Positions 37,291 to 46,928 of a DNA stretch of 64,000 nt are shown here, piece by piece. Source of the stretch: Parapristionchus giblindavisi (Eukaryota > Nematoda > Chromadorea > Rhabditida > Diplogasteridae). The stretch's first letter is position 1. Each line of letters begins with the position of its first letter. The DNA lies in NCBI GenBank assembly GCA_943737045.1, contig CALSFV010000202.1:1240001-1304000 (forward strand), given 5' to 3'. Made by a program: the position numbers and the translations under genes. Under the pieces are notes generated by a model. The model did no database searches. It had not been told where the DNA came from and saw only the letters and a program-made list of their open reading frames with translations.

Positions 37291-39607
37291 AGATCAGCGT
37301 AGCAATTCAACATTTTCGCATGAGTATCGCGTATTAGTTCTCATACCTCCTCCCATAGACATCTCTCATCATTACTATATTACTTCTTTCCGTTACCATA
37401 ATTCTCACCTATCATACCGTAAGCACCATTTCTTTCCGCTGTATACTAATGAGCAACTAGCAAGGCCATCTTGTATGCATCTTGATGTGGTACGAAAGGT
37501 AGGGTTAGGGTAGATCAATCGATAAGATTAATCTTATATGTCTGATTCTCATAGAATGTAGATCATATTGATAGTCTATTTGGTGAACGAGACGATGCAT
37601 ACAAATGGACAAGATCAATCGATAGTTGTTGAGAGAGATGAAGTGGAACTAGTGTCTAGTAATTGATCAGAGCAGAGTGCATGAAAAAATCTCATTGTCA
37701 GTGTGAATATGATAAACAACATCAGTTATTTTCTAGACCAATCCCCATTCTTTGATCATTGATTTATTATTGTCCTAGTTCCCTCCGTATGATCTAGCGA
37801 CGAACCGTTCGCAGACTGTAGACTAGGTTTGCCAAGTTCAACAATAGGGAATCCAAAAGCCTTCACGAAACTGACACTCAGTTCAAAGTTCAAACTTCAA
37901 ATGTCTCGTTGCCTTTGAAGTTATGAAGCTATGATATTCTCTCCTTCTACATATTGACTCATTGTTTATTCGTCATGATCGATCGAAGTCCTCGATGATC
38001 CTCACAATCATCGCTGACGATCTACTCTAATGGATTCTGGAGAGAACATCGATGAGATGTTGACTTTCGTCCCACAGTATTGAAGACTATCACTATTCGA
38101 TAAGATACCGTTGTTTATTTTGCGATTCTCAATTAGAAGAGTGGGTGTCTATGATGGTTTTTCGTTATTTTAGCGAAACTTCTTCATCAGCTTCGTCGAT
38201 GAGGTCGTTCGAGGAAAGTCAACGAGATAGCGAATCTAATCGTTGGACGTCTATATGTGGATGGTCAACATTGAAATGCTACGACTATTTCATCGAAGAC
38301 CTCGTTCGTAGTCTACTTTTTAAATGAGTAAAGATTTTGGGTGATGTTATGTTTGCAAACGGTGTCCAACCCCGCGAAGTTAAATGGGTGGAGTCAGAAT
38401 CACTATGTACATAGGGTTAATCATAAATGGGCGGAGCTACATATCGGTGTATAAGCACGGGCTCTAGAGTTTTGTAGATATATTGACGTATCATTTAATA
38501 GTGACCTTTGTTCAAGGTGGATTCCGGAATCGTTTGCCATATTTTACTTGACGGGAACTGAATTTATTTCCAAAATTACCATAAACATGCAAAAAAAAGA
38601 AAGTGTATCTTATCATAGCATTGTTTTTTTTTCATTGAGATTTAGTATTTATTCATGGAAGGAGAAACACAATAATTTTTAAAAAAAAGGACGATTACTG
38701 CAGTATGTCAAAACTACAACAAGTGAGAGTACTTCTATCATAAAGTAAGAAAACAAGTGCATACCTTAGAGATATTAAAAAGAATTCAAGTGAGGTATAA
38801 TTTTTTGCGAAAAGATCGATCTTGTATGCGAATCTCTTTATGTTATCACCCCAGCTTCATTAGCTATTTTTAAAATCGTATTGTTGACAATTGGAATAAA
38901 TTTATCAATAGTTCTATTATTTTCCTAACAGTAAATATTTCCGAAAAAAAAGTATTAATTTGTCCGTACTCTACATATATGTAATAATTAATTGTTATTT
39001 CTTTGCTACATAGTGGCATCGAATTTTACGTAATTCATCACGGCATAAATTGTCCACGATATCTGAGTTATCCTTGTAACGCATAAATTTATTATTATTT
39101 CTTTATTGCTATCATTATTCTGATTTATACTCTGGTATTGTAGCTGGCGTTGTTTAGCCAAATGATTTATTAAAGTCATTTAGCAAGTTATCATAAGTAT
39201 TAGTTTTTTCCCGTTCTACATAAATTGTTCACTATATCATCTAAATATATTCCTGGCCGCCAGAGAAGATTGCTCGTTTCTCTCGCAGATATTTCGACTT
39301 TTTCATAAGAAATCTACGCCAAGATAATTATTAGAACCATTTAGAATCTTTATTTCACCAAAATTACTAATTTTAAAATTTTTAATTTTTTTTTGTTCAC
39401 AATTTGTGAAGTAATTCCCGCCCGCCACCCGTCCCAATAGTGGTGGTATATGTAGTTCAGTGCGCGCGATGACTCTCTGCGTCTCTGCCCATCGATCTCG
39501 TCTGTTCATCTGGCCACTGTATCACTGATCTAGCCGTGAAACGGGACCACTTCCTATCTTGAAATCAATGGTATAGTGATTTGTGCAGACATAGAGGCAA
39601 ATTATAC

Positions 39608-39625
39608 TTATAATTCAATTGTGCA
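39608..39625 (+). repeat. Left 18-bp target-site duplication of retroelement
   Basis: ttataattcaattgtgca is repeated exactly at 43396-43413. The uninterrupted palindrome arm shows one copy of this site in reverse complement at 32902-32919, which confirms it as the insertion target. Confidence 0.92.
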
Positions 39626-39760
39626 CTGCATTTTAACTTCTTTCTTTTATAATAAACTTTTTATTAATAACTCAGCTCATTTTACTTGAGTAACTATACA
39701 ACCTAGCTTATATCTCTATAATAAACTATTCATATACATAATATTTTATTGATAAGGACG

Positions 39761-39920
39761 GCAGTGACCACCCTACCACACCGACGAAAGGTCGGGCGGA
39801 GTGTGGGGGTGTAAAGCGGTCCGGCTAGTAGAGGTTCCCTATTTAGGGAGTCGCACCTCGGTGGCAGTCCCACCAAATTGTCCGTTCGACCGGCCCACAA
39901 AGCCTCGGGATGAGCATCCC
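39761..39920 (+). ncRNA. GC-rich multi-hairpin leader of the retroelement
   Basis: In AT-rich surroundings this leader is GC-rich and folds on paper into four consecutive hairpins: 39769-39811 (CACCC/GGGTG and CCACAC/GTGTGG around CCGAC-GAAAG-GTCGG), 39831-39859 (GAGGT/ACCTC around TCCCTA-TT-TAGGGA), 39860-39874 (GGTGG/CCACC) and 39907-39920 (GGGATG-AG-CATCCC). Possible roles are internal ribosome entry, a ribozyme or packaging signal. No hammerhead core is present here. Confidence 0.6.
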
Positions 39921-40081
39921 TTAACCAGCTCGCAAAACCTAGCGCCAAAACAGTCTCCTCTCCATTAACTCTCTATAATATACTGAGCCGGGAAGAAGGA
40001 AAAAGTATTATCTCACTGGGAAATTATTCAGATCATACAGGATCGTCGTGTAATAAAGCAAGATGTGTTATCTGTCCTAAA

Positions 40082-41185
40082 ATGAAATGGAAGACAGCAG
40101 CTCTTAGCAACATTACTAATGACGTTTTTCTCACAAATAAACCTGAGAATCTATCATGTAAAACAAAGAATGTAATATATATGATCAGTTGTGAAATTTG
40201 TGGTATGCAATATGTTGGAGAAACTACTCAAACTGTCAAAGCAAGAATGAGTCAACATCGTTACTCCTTTTCAAACAACAAATTGAAAACCTTTCTAAGT
40301 AGACATTTCAAAGAAGTTGGTCATGATAAAGAATCTTTCACAATCGATATATTAGACTACGGAAAGGGTAAGAGTGAACTCCGAGAAAAAGAATTACTAT
40401 GGATTAAAGCTCTAAACAGTGCATATCCACTTGGACTGAATGACTCAATTAAAAACTTTGGATACATTTCAGAAGGTATTAATCCATTGGAGAAACGATC
40501 TCATCCATATTACTCTCTACATATCGAAGGTAACATTAAAAACCGTGGAAATAGAGCTCAAAATAGAAAACGAAGAAAGCCAAAATACAAATGTACCAAA
40601 TCTATTGAAGAAATCGTTCGTGAAATAGAAATTATCGAAACAAGAGAACTTTTTAAGTACAGTAGAAAACTGCCACATCATACTCTTTCCAGGATAGAAA
40701 TATTCACAGCAACTAAAGAGTTTAGTCAGTTATCACATGAAATAAAATATAAAATATATAGCGTTGTATGTCCTCACTACTGGAGAAATTTCAAAGAGAG
40801 ACAATATGATAACAGTAACAAGGTCATTTTGAAACTACCATTTTTGGGAAAATTCATGGAGAAAATAGGTTTGAGCAAGATGATGAACTCAGCAACCATG
40901 AAAGATTCATTTAAAACTCTTACAGAAGAAGATAAAACTAGAATTCAACTTTCATATTCTTTAGATAATCCAGTATCTTCAATATTCTGCAATTACGGAC
41001 AGTTTCTCAAAACCCTAACTAGACATGACATAAATAGGATCTTGTCTTCCACTCCATTGGCTTCACATAGTAAAAATCTATATTGTCTTCTCCTTGTTCT
41101 TGTTTCAAATATCACAGATATGTTGATAAACATTATGGACATGTATGTACTGGTAACATTGATATCATACAAAATAAAGAACTAG
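40082..41185 (+). CDS. Retroelement ORF1: GIY-YIG endonuclease and linker
   Basis: The 367-codon frame from the first ATG starts with a GIY-YIG nuclease: VIYMISCEICGMQYVGET at 31-48 holds the GIY and YIG-equivalent strands with two cysteines between them. Arg55 is the likely catalytic arginine, followed by SQHRYSF, LSRHFKEVGH, REKELLWIKAL and a PLGLND end. The Cys/His spacing fits the CCHH-type nuclease of permuted Penelope-like elements. The same frame is open upstream to about 39915 without ATG and contains a further Cys motif (CNKARCVIC, 40048-40074) that belongs to the domain, so the true start is probably upstream or non-AUG. Residues 100-330 form a basic linker without a recognised domain. 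The frame ends 103 bp after the RT frame begins. Confidence 0.88.
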   Translation: MKWKTAALSNITNDVFLTNKPENLSCKTKNVIYMISCEICGMQYVGETTQTVKARMSQHRYSFSNNKLKTFLSRHFKEVGHDKESFTIDILDYGKGKSELREKELLWIKALNSAYPLGLNDSIKNFGYISEGINPLEKRSHPYYSLHIEGNIKNRGNRAQNRKRRKPKYKCTKSIEEIVREIEIIETRELFKYSRKLPHHTLSRIEIFTATKEFSQLSHEIKYKIYSVVCPHYWRNFKERQYDNSNKVILKLPFLGKFMEKIGLSKMMNSATMKDSFKTLTEEDKTRIQLSYSLDNPVSSIFCNYGQFLKTLTRHDINRILSSTPLASHSKNLYCLLLVLVSNITDMLINIMDMYVLVTLISYKIKN

Positions 41186-42786
41186 CTAATATATTCATGA
41201 AAGGCACTAAATATAGAATACAAAGACCTACTACTGTCAGCAAAGTAATCAACGATATTACTGTTTCAATAGAGAACACTGTATCAATTGTCGGAAAGAA
41301 ACACCGAAAATCGCCGACTTTGATCAATGACACTCTCAATAAAGTCATTGAACATATTATTCCTAGACTAAAGGAAAAGCTTAATAAATTGAATTTAAAT
41401 ATTGACGCAAAAGACGTAACACGATATACTGATCAGTTAAAACAATTAAAAAATGACTTTATAATTACTATGGTAGACAAAGCATCTGGAAATTATGCAT
41501 TCACTTGTAAAAAGTTATATATCATGATGATGGAACAAGAGATGAATACATCCAATGGTAATGAAAGAACTTATGTACAAGTTAATGACCTCGATTACGA
41601 ATCAAAGATCAAAGATCACTTACAGTTCACACTCAGTATGTCAATTCCCAGAAATATGGAATGTGCTCTCCCTCGTATATACGGAATACCGAAAATGCAC
41701 AAAACACCCATAAAATTCCGATTTATCACTGGTGCACATAATAGTAGTCTTAAACCATTATCAATTCGACTTCAAAGAATCCTTAAGTTCTTACAAAACC
41801 ACTTTAAATCATACTGCAACTTTACTTCTAGACATAATGGGATTAACGTTTACTTCTCTGTTCAAAATACTTTTAAAGTGTTAAACGGTTTTAAAAACAT
41901 TACAAACGGGAAAAATGAGATATTCTGTGCTGATTTTGCATCACTATTTACTAACTTACCACATAAAGTTGTTAAAGAAAAATTATATTATCTCATTGAT
42001 TTACTATTCAAAAATGCTAATTCAGAATTCATTAATGTTCAAGGAACCTATGTTCGTTATGATAAAACTAATAGTTTAGAAAAAGGCATCACTTATCACA
42101 AAAATGATATTAAACTTATGTTGGATTATATATTAAAGAACAGTTATGCTTTTTATGGTGGAACATATTACAAACAAGAGCGAGGAATACCACAAGGAAA
42201 TAATGCATCGCCACAAATAGCAGACCTTACCCTTGCTGTAATGGAATTTCAATATCTATCTAAGAAAGTCAAAGCTGGTCATGCATTAGCATATTCACTA
42301 AATAGAACGTATAGATATATTGATGATTTATTCCATATATCCAGTAAATGCAAGGATTTCATAAAATTAACTAGTAAAATGTACCACAAATCTTTATCTT
42401 TAGAACGAACTAACAATCAGGATAATAACTGTGCTTTTCTTGATCTACAAATAGATATAATTAATAGCGGTCAAGTTAAAACCTCACTTTATAATAAAAC
42501 AGATGATTATCAATTCAACGTAATTCGATATCCCCATTATCAATCAAATTCTCCTGTTAATATTGGTCTAAATACACTACATGGTGAAACTATTCGCATA
42601 TACAGAAATTGTTCTGAATATAAGGACTTCGTGAACAGAATGAAATCATTGACAAAGTACTTTGTATCGATTGACTACCCTATATACTTAGTGCATAAAA
42701 GAATATTCAGAACATTGAATACTAATCCATCAATATCCATTAAATATGCAACTAGTAATAGTGATATATGCATTCGTTGTCTATGA
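41083..42786 (+). CDS. Retroelement ORF2: Penelope-type reverse transcriptase
   Basis: Open for 567 codons, beginning at a TTG directly after in-frame stops, so it is a continuation of the upstream protein rather than an independent gene. It starts with a Cys-containing segment and the GHVCTGNIDIIQN block seen before RT in Penelope-like proteins, then VDKASGNY (the DKG-type motif), the RT motifs IYGIPKMHKTPIKFRFITG, FCADFASLFTNLPH (motif A), ERGIPQGNNASPQIAD (motif B) and RYIDDLFHI (motif C, catalytic YIDD), then FLDLQID. The frame ends ICIRCL with no C-terminal nuclease. Relative to ORF1 the phase corresponds to a -1 shift, either a one-base deletion or a programmed slip between 41083 and 41185. 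Confidence 0.92.
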   Translation: MSSPCSCFKYHRYVDKHYGHVCTGNIDIIQNKELANIFMKGTKYRIQRPTTVSKVINDITVSIENTVSIVGKKHRKSPTLINDTLNKVIEHIIPRLKEKLNKLNLNIDAKDVTRYTDQLKQLKNDFIITMVDKASGNYAFTCKKLYIMMMEQEMNTSNGNERTYVQVNDLDYESKIKDHLQFTLSMSIPRNMECALPRIYGIPKMHKTPIKFRFITGAHNSSLKPLSIRLQRILKFLQNHFKSYCNFTSRHNGINVYFSVQNTFKVLNGFKNITNGKNEIFCADFASLFTNLPHKVVKEKLYYLIDLLFKNANSEFINVQGTYVRYDKTNSLEKGITYHKNDIKLMLDYILKNSYAFYGGTYYKQERGIPQGNNASPQIADLTLAVMEFQYLSKKVKAGHALAYSLNRTYRYIDDLFHISSKCKDFIKLTSKMYHKSLSLERTNNQDNNCAFLDLQIDIINSGQVKTSLYNKTDDYQFNVIRYPHYQSNSPVNIGLNTLHGETIRIYRNCSEYKDFVNRMKSLTKYFVSIDYPIYLVHKRIFRTLNTNPSISIKYATSNSDICIRCL

Positions 42787-43226
42787 TAAACTTGCTTTGG
42801 TATAGCCAATGTTTCCAATAAGAGGTAGAAGTGGACAGACCACTTCCCAGACGATCGATAACGACTGCGCAACCTAGTGATCTACCTGAACAGAGACATG
42901 CGCCTCTCTCACTCTATCCATTCTTCTCTCATTCTATCCCAGTCGACTCGCATCAATCGATTCGAGAGGAACAACTACCCAGGGAATAAGGATTCAATCG
43001 ATTCAAGGATACGTAAGTATAGATTATAATATACATATTAGTGCCACTTTCGCTAAAAGATATATGCATGAATTTTGGTAATATTAGACTAATAATTTCA
43101 TACAGTTTTGATGTGTATTGTTTTCATGTATACTTTCACGTTATTGTAATATTACTAACATTAGAAATTAGATTTTGCATGATTTTGCTATAGAACTATC
43201 ATAATAAACTTTTATGTAAACTAACT

Positions 43227-43317
43227 CAATGGGGGTTCTACTGAAGATGGCCAACCCCATTGGGTAGAGGTTCACTGTCTAGAACCTAATGGCCGAAACA
43301 GTGAATCTCGCCTCTAC
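43227..43317 (+). ncRNA. Split hammerhead-like ribozyme motif, copy 1
   Basis: Hairpin 1 (CAATGGGG 43227-43234 with CCCCATTG 43255-43262) displays GTTCTA-CTGAAGA-TGGCC in its loop. Hairpin 2 (TTCACTG 43271-43277 with CAGTGAA 43299-43305, extended by GTAGAGG 43264-43270 with CCTCTAC 43311-43317) displays TC-TAGAAC...GGCC-GAAA. Between the loops, GTTCTA pairs with TAGAAC (stem I) and GGCC with GGCC (stem II). This gives a full hammerhead core with predicted cleavage after C43279. The linear strand order (CUGANGA, cleavage strand, GAAA) is not a circular permutation of known types I-III. One extra U separates the core from stem II, so this copy may be slightly damaged. It lies about 80 bp before the element's 3' end. 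Confidence 0.7.
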
Positions 43318-43395
43318 TAATAACTACTTTAGTTTCATTATTATCTATTTTATGAGTACATTTGCATGTTTAACTATTACATATTTTGCTTATAA

Positions 43396-43413
43396 TTATA
43401 ATTCAATTGTGCA
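43396..43413 (+). repeat. Right 18-bp target-site duplication of retroelement
   Basis: Exact copy of the 39608-39625 site; sequence to the right continues the palindrome arm (gcatgcgtgaaactac) as in the mirror arm. Confidence 0.92.
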
Positions 43414-44430
43414 TGCGTGAAACTACTTTCTTAGTTCTTCATCTTCATCATAAAGTAGGTTTCGCATATTGTTTGAAAAACTGTGGACAAAGATCAAAGA
43501 TCAAAATACAAAGACCAAAGATCAAAATACAAAGACCAAAGATCAAATTTCATCAGTAGAGTAAAATAAGTTGTGAACATCTCAAACTTTTAGTAGCTTT
43601 GAAAGTAGGAGATTTCATCAAGAGGCACAGGGAAGAGAGATGTGAGAGAGAAAGCGCAACTTTTAAAAACGTACGCGCTACAACCGAGTCAACCTCAGCA
43701 GAACATTTGCTGCGGGTCTGAAAGGAATCATAACTAAACAAAAATAAGTAAAATAAATATATGATACATTACAAAGCTGCCTGCGGAGGAACCATAATTT
43801 TAGAAGACCAGACCTCTGAACTGTAGGGTCTCCTCAAAATCACTCCTTCCAAAAAATTACTTCGTGCCCTGAGGGCGAATCAAGAGCTATGACTACAATA
43901 GTCTATGGAGAAACATCACTCACCACTAGCATTATTGAGTCCCTTAGAACGGTTTGTTAGCACATCTGTAAAATGAGTTTTCAGTTTTGGCACCCAAATT
44001 TGCAACTACCGATATATCTTGAAATCGGAATCAGAGCCATTCCGATTATTTGCCTGTGCAGCCCTAGTGGATATCTAAACTATCCGATGCTTCAGAATAA
44101 CACGACTTTTCACTAAAGAACTATAAAATTTCAAAATTATACTTCGATTGCTTCATAACTACGCAAAAGTGAACTTATTTAATTTCACCAATACGTCATG
44201 GTTATATACTTTGATAAATTCTGTGCATTGACTCAAAAGATAAGCTTGATTACTTTTTTCCTGGATCAAAAGTTATAAAAACAATGAAAAAGTGCCCTAT
44301 GAATTTTGGCCGATACAAGGTATGCAGAATAACGTTTGCTATCTTTCTGACTTTCCACTTTGTTCACGAAAATATTCGTAGGACTCCACCTTTAAAGTGT
44401 TGGAGGGGCTTGAATAGAACGGTAGCTAAT

Positions 44431-45978
44431 AGGGTTGCCGTTGCGTAAGCGTTATCGTATTTACCGGGCCCTCTTCCCATCTCTTGCCACTCTCTCGTCA
44501 TTTCCCGCAATAGAGAAGAGAGACTGCCAAGATAGCGTAATTCCCGCTAAATTACCGGGAATTACGCTATCTCTCGCCGCTCCCCCTTCCCCTCTCCTTA
44601 CTCTCTGTTCACACCACCCGCCTCGCCCTATTTGAGGCACGTTTGAAGAGATATCTAATTCCCCTCACATCTGAGAGCTTTGCAGTCAACAGCAAAGTTG
44701 TAGCTCACTTCAATCCGGTTCTGATTATTTTTTGGCTGAGACGATACGATCAAAGCAAACAAAATGACAATAGCTCTACTTTTTCAGAGGGAAATCGAAA
44801 CGATAAGCGTTCAAAATATGTTTTGGTATGGACAGTTGAATTTCTCTCAATGATCAGAGGAATCAGATTAGCATTTGAATACTGATTATCCATGTTATTC
44901 CCTCTATTTTCCATTTCAATGATTCATTACCTCAAGAGGGACATTGTTCACCTCTCATTATCTCGTCTCTCTCTCTTCCACTCTCGTCACTAGTTGTGAG
45001 ATTCTTTATATCAGATAAACTACACTTCGCATACGGTAAGTAATCATTGGATACAATTTCCGAGAAACCAATATATATTTTCAATGGAAACTGATTTCTC
45101 ACAATGAGGTTTTGTTTTGATTATTTTAAATTTTTGAACCAAGAAAAACATCAAAAACAATTTTTTATTGAATTTAAACGAAAAAATTACACATTTGTGG
45201 CAAATTGTGAAAACATTTGTCAAAACTTAACAGCATTTCCTTTTTTGCCATTTTTCATGTAGTATTACCTGTGATTTTTATTGGGTATCTGTTTGCCCTA
45301 ATGCATAAGAAAAAAATGGAAAATGTAACAGCTGGCGATGCAGAGAAAAATTGATATAATGTGGCATACTGTTGCATCTTTCTGTAAATGTACTGGCATT
45401 TTTATTTCTTCACATTAATATTATTTCTTCACTATCATTACATGACTCGAAATGCTATTAAGTTTTGACGAATCATTGAAATGGGAAATAGAGGGAATAA
45501 CACGGAGGATCAATATTCAAATGAATGCAAATCTGATTCCTGTCATCAACTCTTCTTGCCAAAACATATTTTGAACGCTTCTCGTTTCGATTTCCCTCTG
45601 AAAAAGTAGAACGATCGTCATTTTGTTTGTTTTCATCGTTTTGTCTCCGCCATAAAATAATCAGAACCGGATCGATGTGAGCTACAACTTTGCTGTTGAC
45701 TGCAAAGCTCTCAGATGTGAGGGGAATTAGATATCTCTTCAAACGTGCCTCAAATAGGGCGAGGCGGGTGGAGTGAACAGAGAGTAAGAAGAGGGGAAGG
45801 GGGAGGGGCGAGAGATAGCGTAATTCCCGCTAGTTTGCGGCAATTACGCTATCTTTGGCAGTGGTGTGTCTAATCACGAAGTTAGGAAGGGAGAGAGTGT
45901 CTCTCACGGGCGATTGCTAGAGAGAAGGGAAGGGGCGGGATTAGATTGCGTAGTCTTCGCTACCGTTCCTGCAACCCT
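44431..45978. mobile_element. 1.5 kb inverted-repeat element
   Basis: Arms 44431-44930 and about 45470-45978 are reverse complements with moderate divergence. The ends read agggttgc and gcaaccct. The same 60-70 codon frame (MKRYLIPLTSESFAVNSKVV) appears on plus at 44643 and on minus at 45742, which is a mirror of the arm rather than a gene pair. Each arm contains its own hairpin around gatagcgtaattcccg (44528-44575 and 45810-45855). The spacer of about 540 bp is AT-rich and has no coding signal. No transposase was found. Confidence 0.85.
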
Positions 45979-46538
45979 AGTATCTAATGATTAACTAGTT
46001 CATTCTATTCAATCAATTAAATAATATCATCCGCCATTGATAATACAATTTGTTCGTCTATTCATCTCATTATGGGACGAAGAGAGATGGAAGGAGACAG
46101 AGAAAGAGGTAGAGATAGAAGTGAACAAAAAGGTAGAGATGAAGATGAACCATTGATAGACGGAGAATCCTTCTAAATCTTCATATTGTCCTTGAAAAGA
46201 GTTAGATAGAAACCGTTCATATCTATATTCATCTGATCTACTCAATCAATATTCCTGCATGTCTATTCGTGTTAGTTTGAATCATTCGCATGATGTTAGT
46301 TAGTCATATTCATAATATATCTCAGTTCTAGGTTGATTTATCTGAGACTATGAATCGAACTCAATTGGATACTTTATCTATATATTCTTGAGAAAGATAA
46401 TTAATTAGCGCACAAAATGAACAAAATTAATACAAAAAAGCACTTGCAAATTATTGTTGAAAATGGTCGTGATGAAACGCTGCTAGTGGCAACGAACAAA
46501 ATTGTGGCAGGTTTGCGATAGGTTAGGGTAGGGTAATA
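45979..46538. other. Spacer between mobile elements
   Basis: AT-rich sequence with short open frames only; no gene, RNA or repeat recognised. Confidence 0.4.
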
Positions 46539-46928
46539 CAGTAGTGCACGCTAACCTCTTCTAAAGGCACCATGCGGAATAGCGCAGAGTGACGTCTTAT
46601 AGTGCGACGGGTTTTTCTCAATGAATAAAGAGTAAAAATATGTTTCCACTATTGGCCATCGTTTAGCTGGTTCGGGGACTACAATGCGCCATAGTAATCA
46701 AAAATATTGATTGAGCCTCAATAGTTTTCCAAAATTATCTAAATGATCACATCATTATAACAATTTGATATTTTCAGACTCAACCAAAAATTTGGTTACA
46801 ATGGTGTAACCTCCCAGGCGATCGCTACTTTTAAAATAATTTTTGTCTCTTTATGCATTAAGAAAGTCCCTCGCGCTATGGGGCGTTATGCTTCGTGGTA
46901 CCTTTAGAAAAGCTAATGCGCATCACTG
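46539..46928. mobile_element. 390-bp MITE with TA duplication
   Basis: Ends CAGTAGTGCACGCTAACC and, in reverse complement, CAGTGATGCGCATTAGC form imperfect terminal inverted repeats that continue through ctaaaggyaccaygc. TA flanks both ends (46537-46538, 46929-46930). It contains no open frame of note. Tc1/mariner-type mobilisation is inferred from TA and the CAGT ends. Confidence 0.75.

Larger units (their letters stand above)
39626..43395 (+). mobile_element. Penelope-like retroelement with N-terminal GIY-YIG
   Basis: A 3.77 kb element inserted in the right arm of the palindrome and bounded by an 18-bp target duplication. In order: AT-rich 5' segment, GC-rich structured leader (39761-39920), GIY-YIG nuclease frame, reverse transcriptase frame in another phase, AT-rich 3' UTR, hammerhead-like RNA motif (43227-43317) and an 80-bp tail. 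A segment near 39651 (ataataaacttttt) recurs near 43201 just before the hammerhead, so the ends share sequence. Nuclease upstream of RT is the permuted order described for Naiad/Chlamys-type Penelope-like elements; classical ones have it at the C-terminus. The frame change between nuclease and RT suggests this copy may be inactive. Confidence 0.93.
32003..44317. repeat. 12.3 kb palindrome with arms of about 4 kb
   Basis: The left arm (32003 to about 36070) and right arm (about 36143 to 44317) are reverse complements. Matching pairs checked base by base: 32248-32262 with 44053-44067, 35158-35168 with 37457-37467, and 36001-36018 with 36195-36212. The central loop is about 70 bp. The right arm is longer because of a 3.8 kb retroelement (39626-43395) and about 400 bp of duplicated sequence near 36.6-37.0 kb; the left arm has about 95 bp extra near 33.1 kb. 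The outer ends read CAGTATCGGCC (preceded by TA) and GGCCGATAC. No protein motif was found in either arm, and the short open frames mirror each other. Confidence 0.93.

Noticed and set aside
43227..43317. Classical type I hammerhead with a long stem II insertion
   Set aside because: The cleavage strand (CACTGTC-TAGAACC) is found only between the CUGANGA and GAAA strands. No second copy lies downstream of GAAA, so the normal type I order cannot be formed in a single unit.
32003..44317. Palindrome as a pure assembly artefact
   Set aside because: The arms differ by a retroelement insertion, a 95-bp and a 400-bp indel and scattered substitutions, which a simple mirrored-contig error would not produce. 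Long reads would still be the decisive test.
44643..45742. Two related 80-90 codon frames starting MKRYLIPLTSES
   Set aside because: Again the arms of an inverted repeat. The frames lack a recognisable domain and diverge at the ends.
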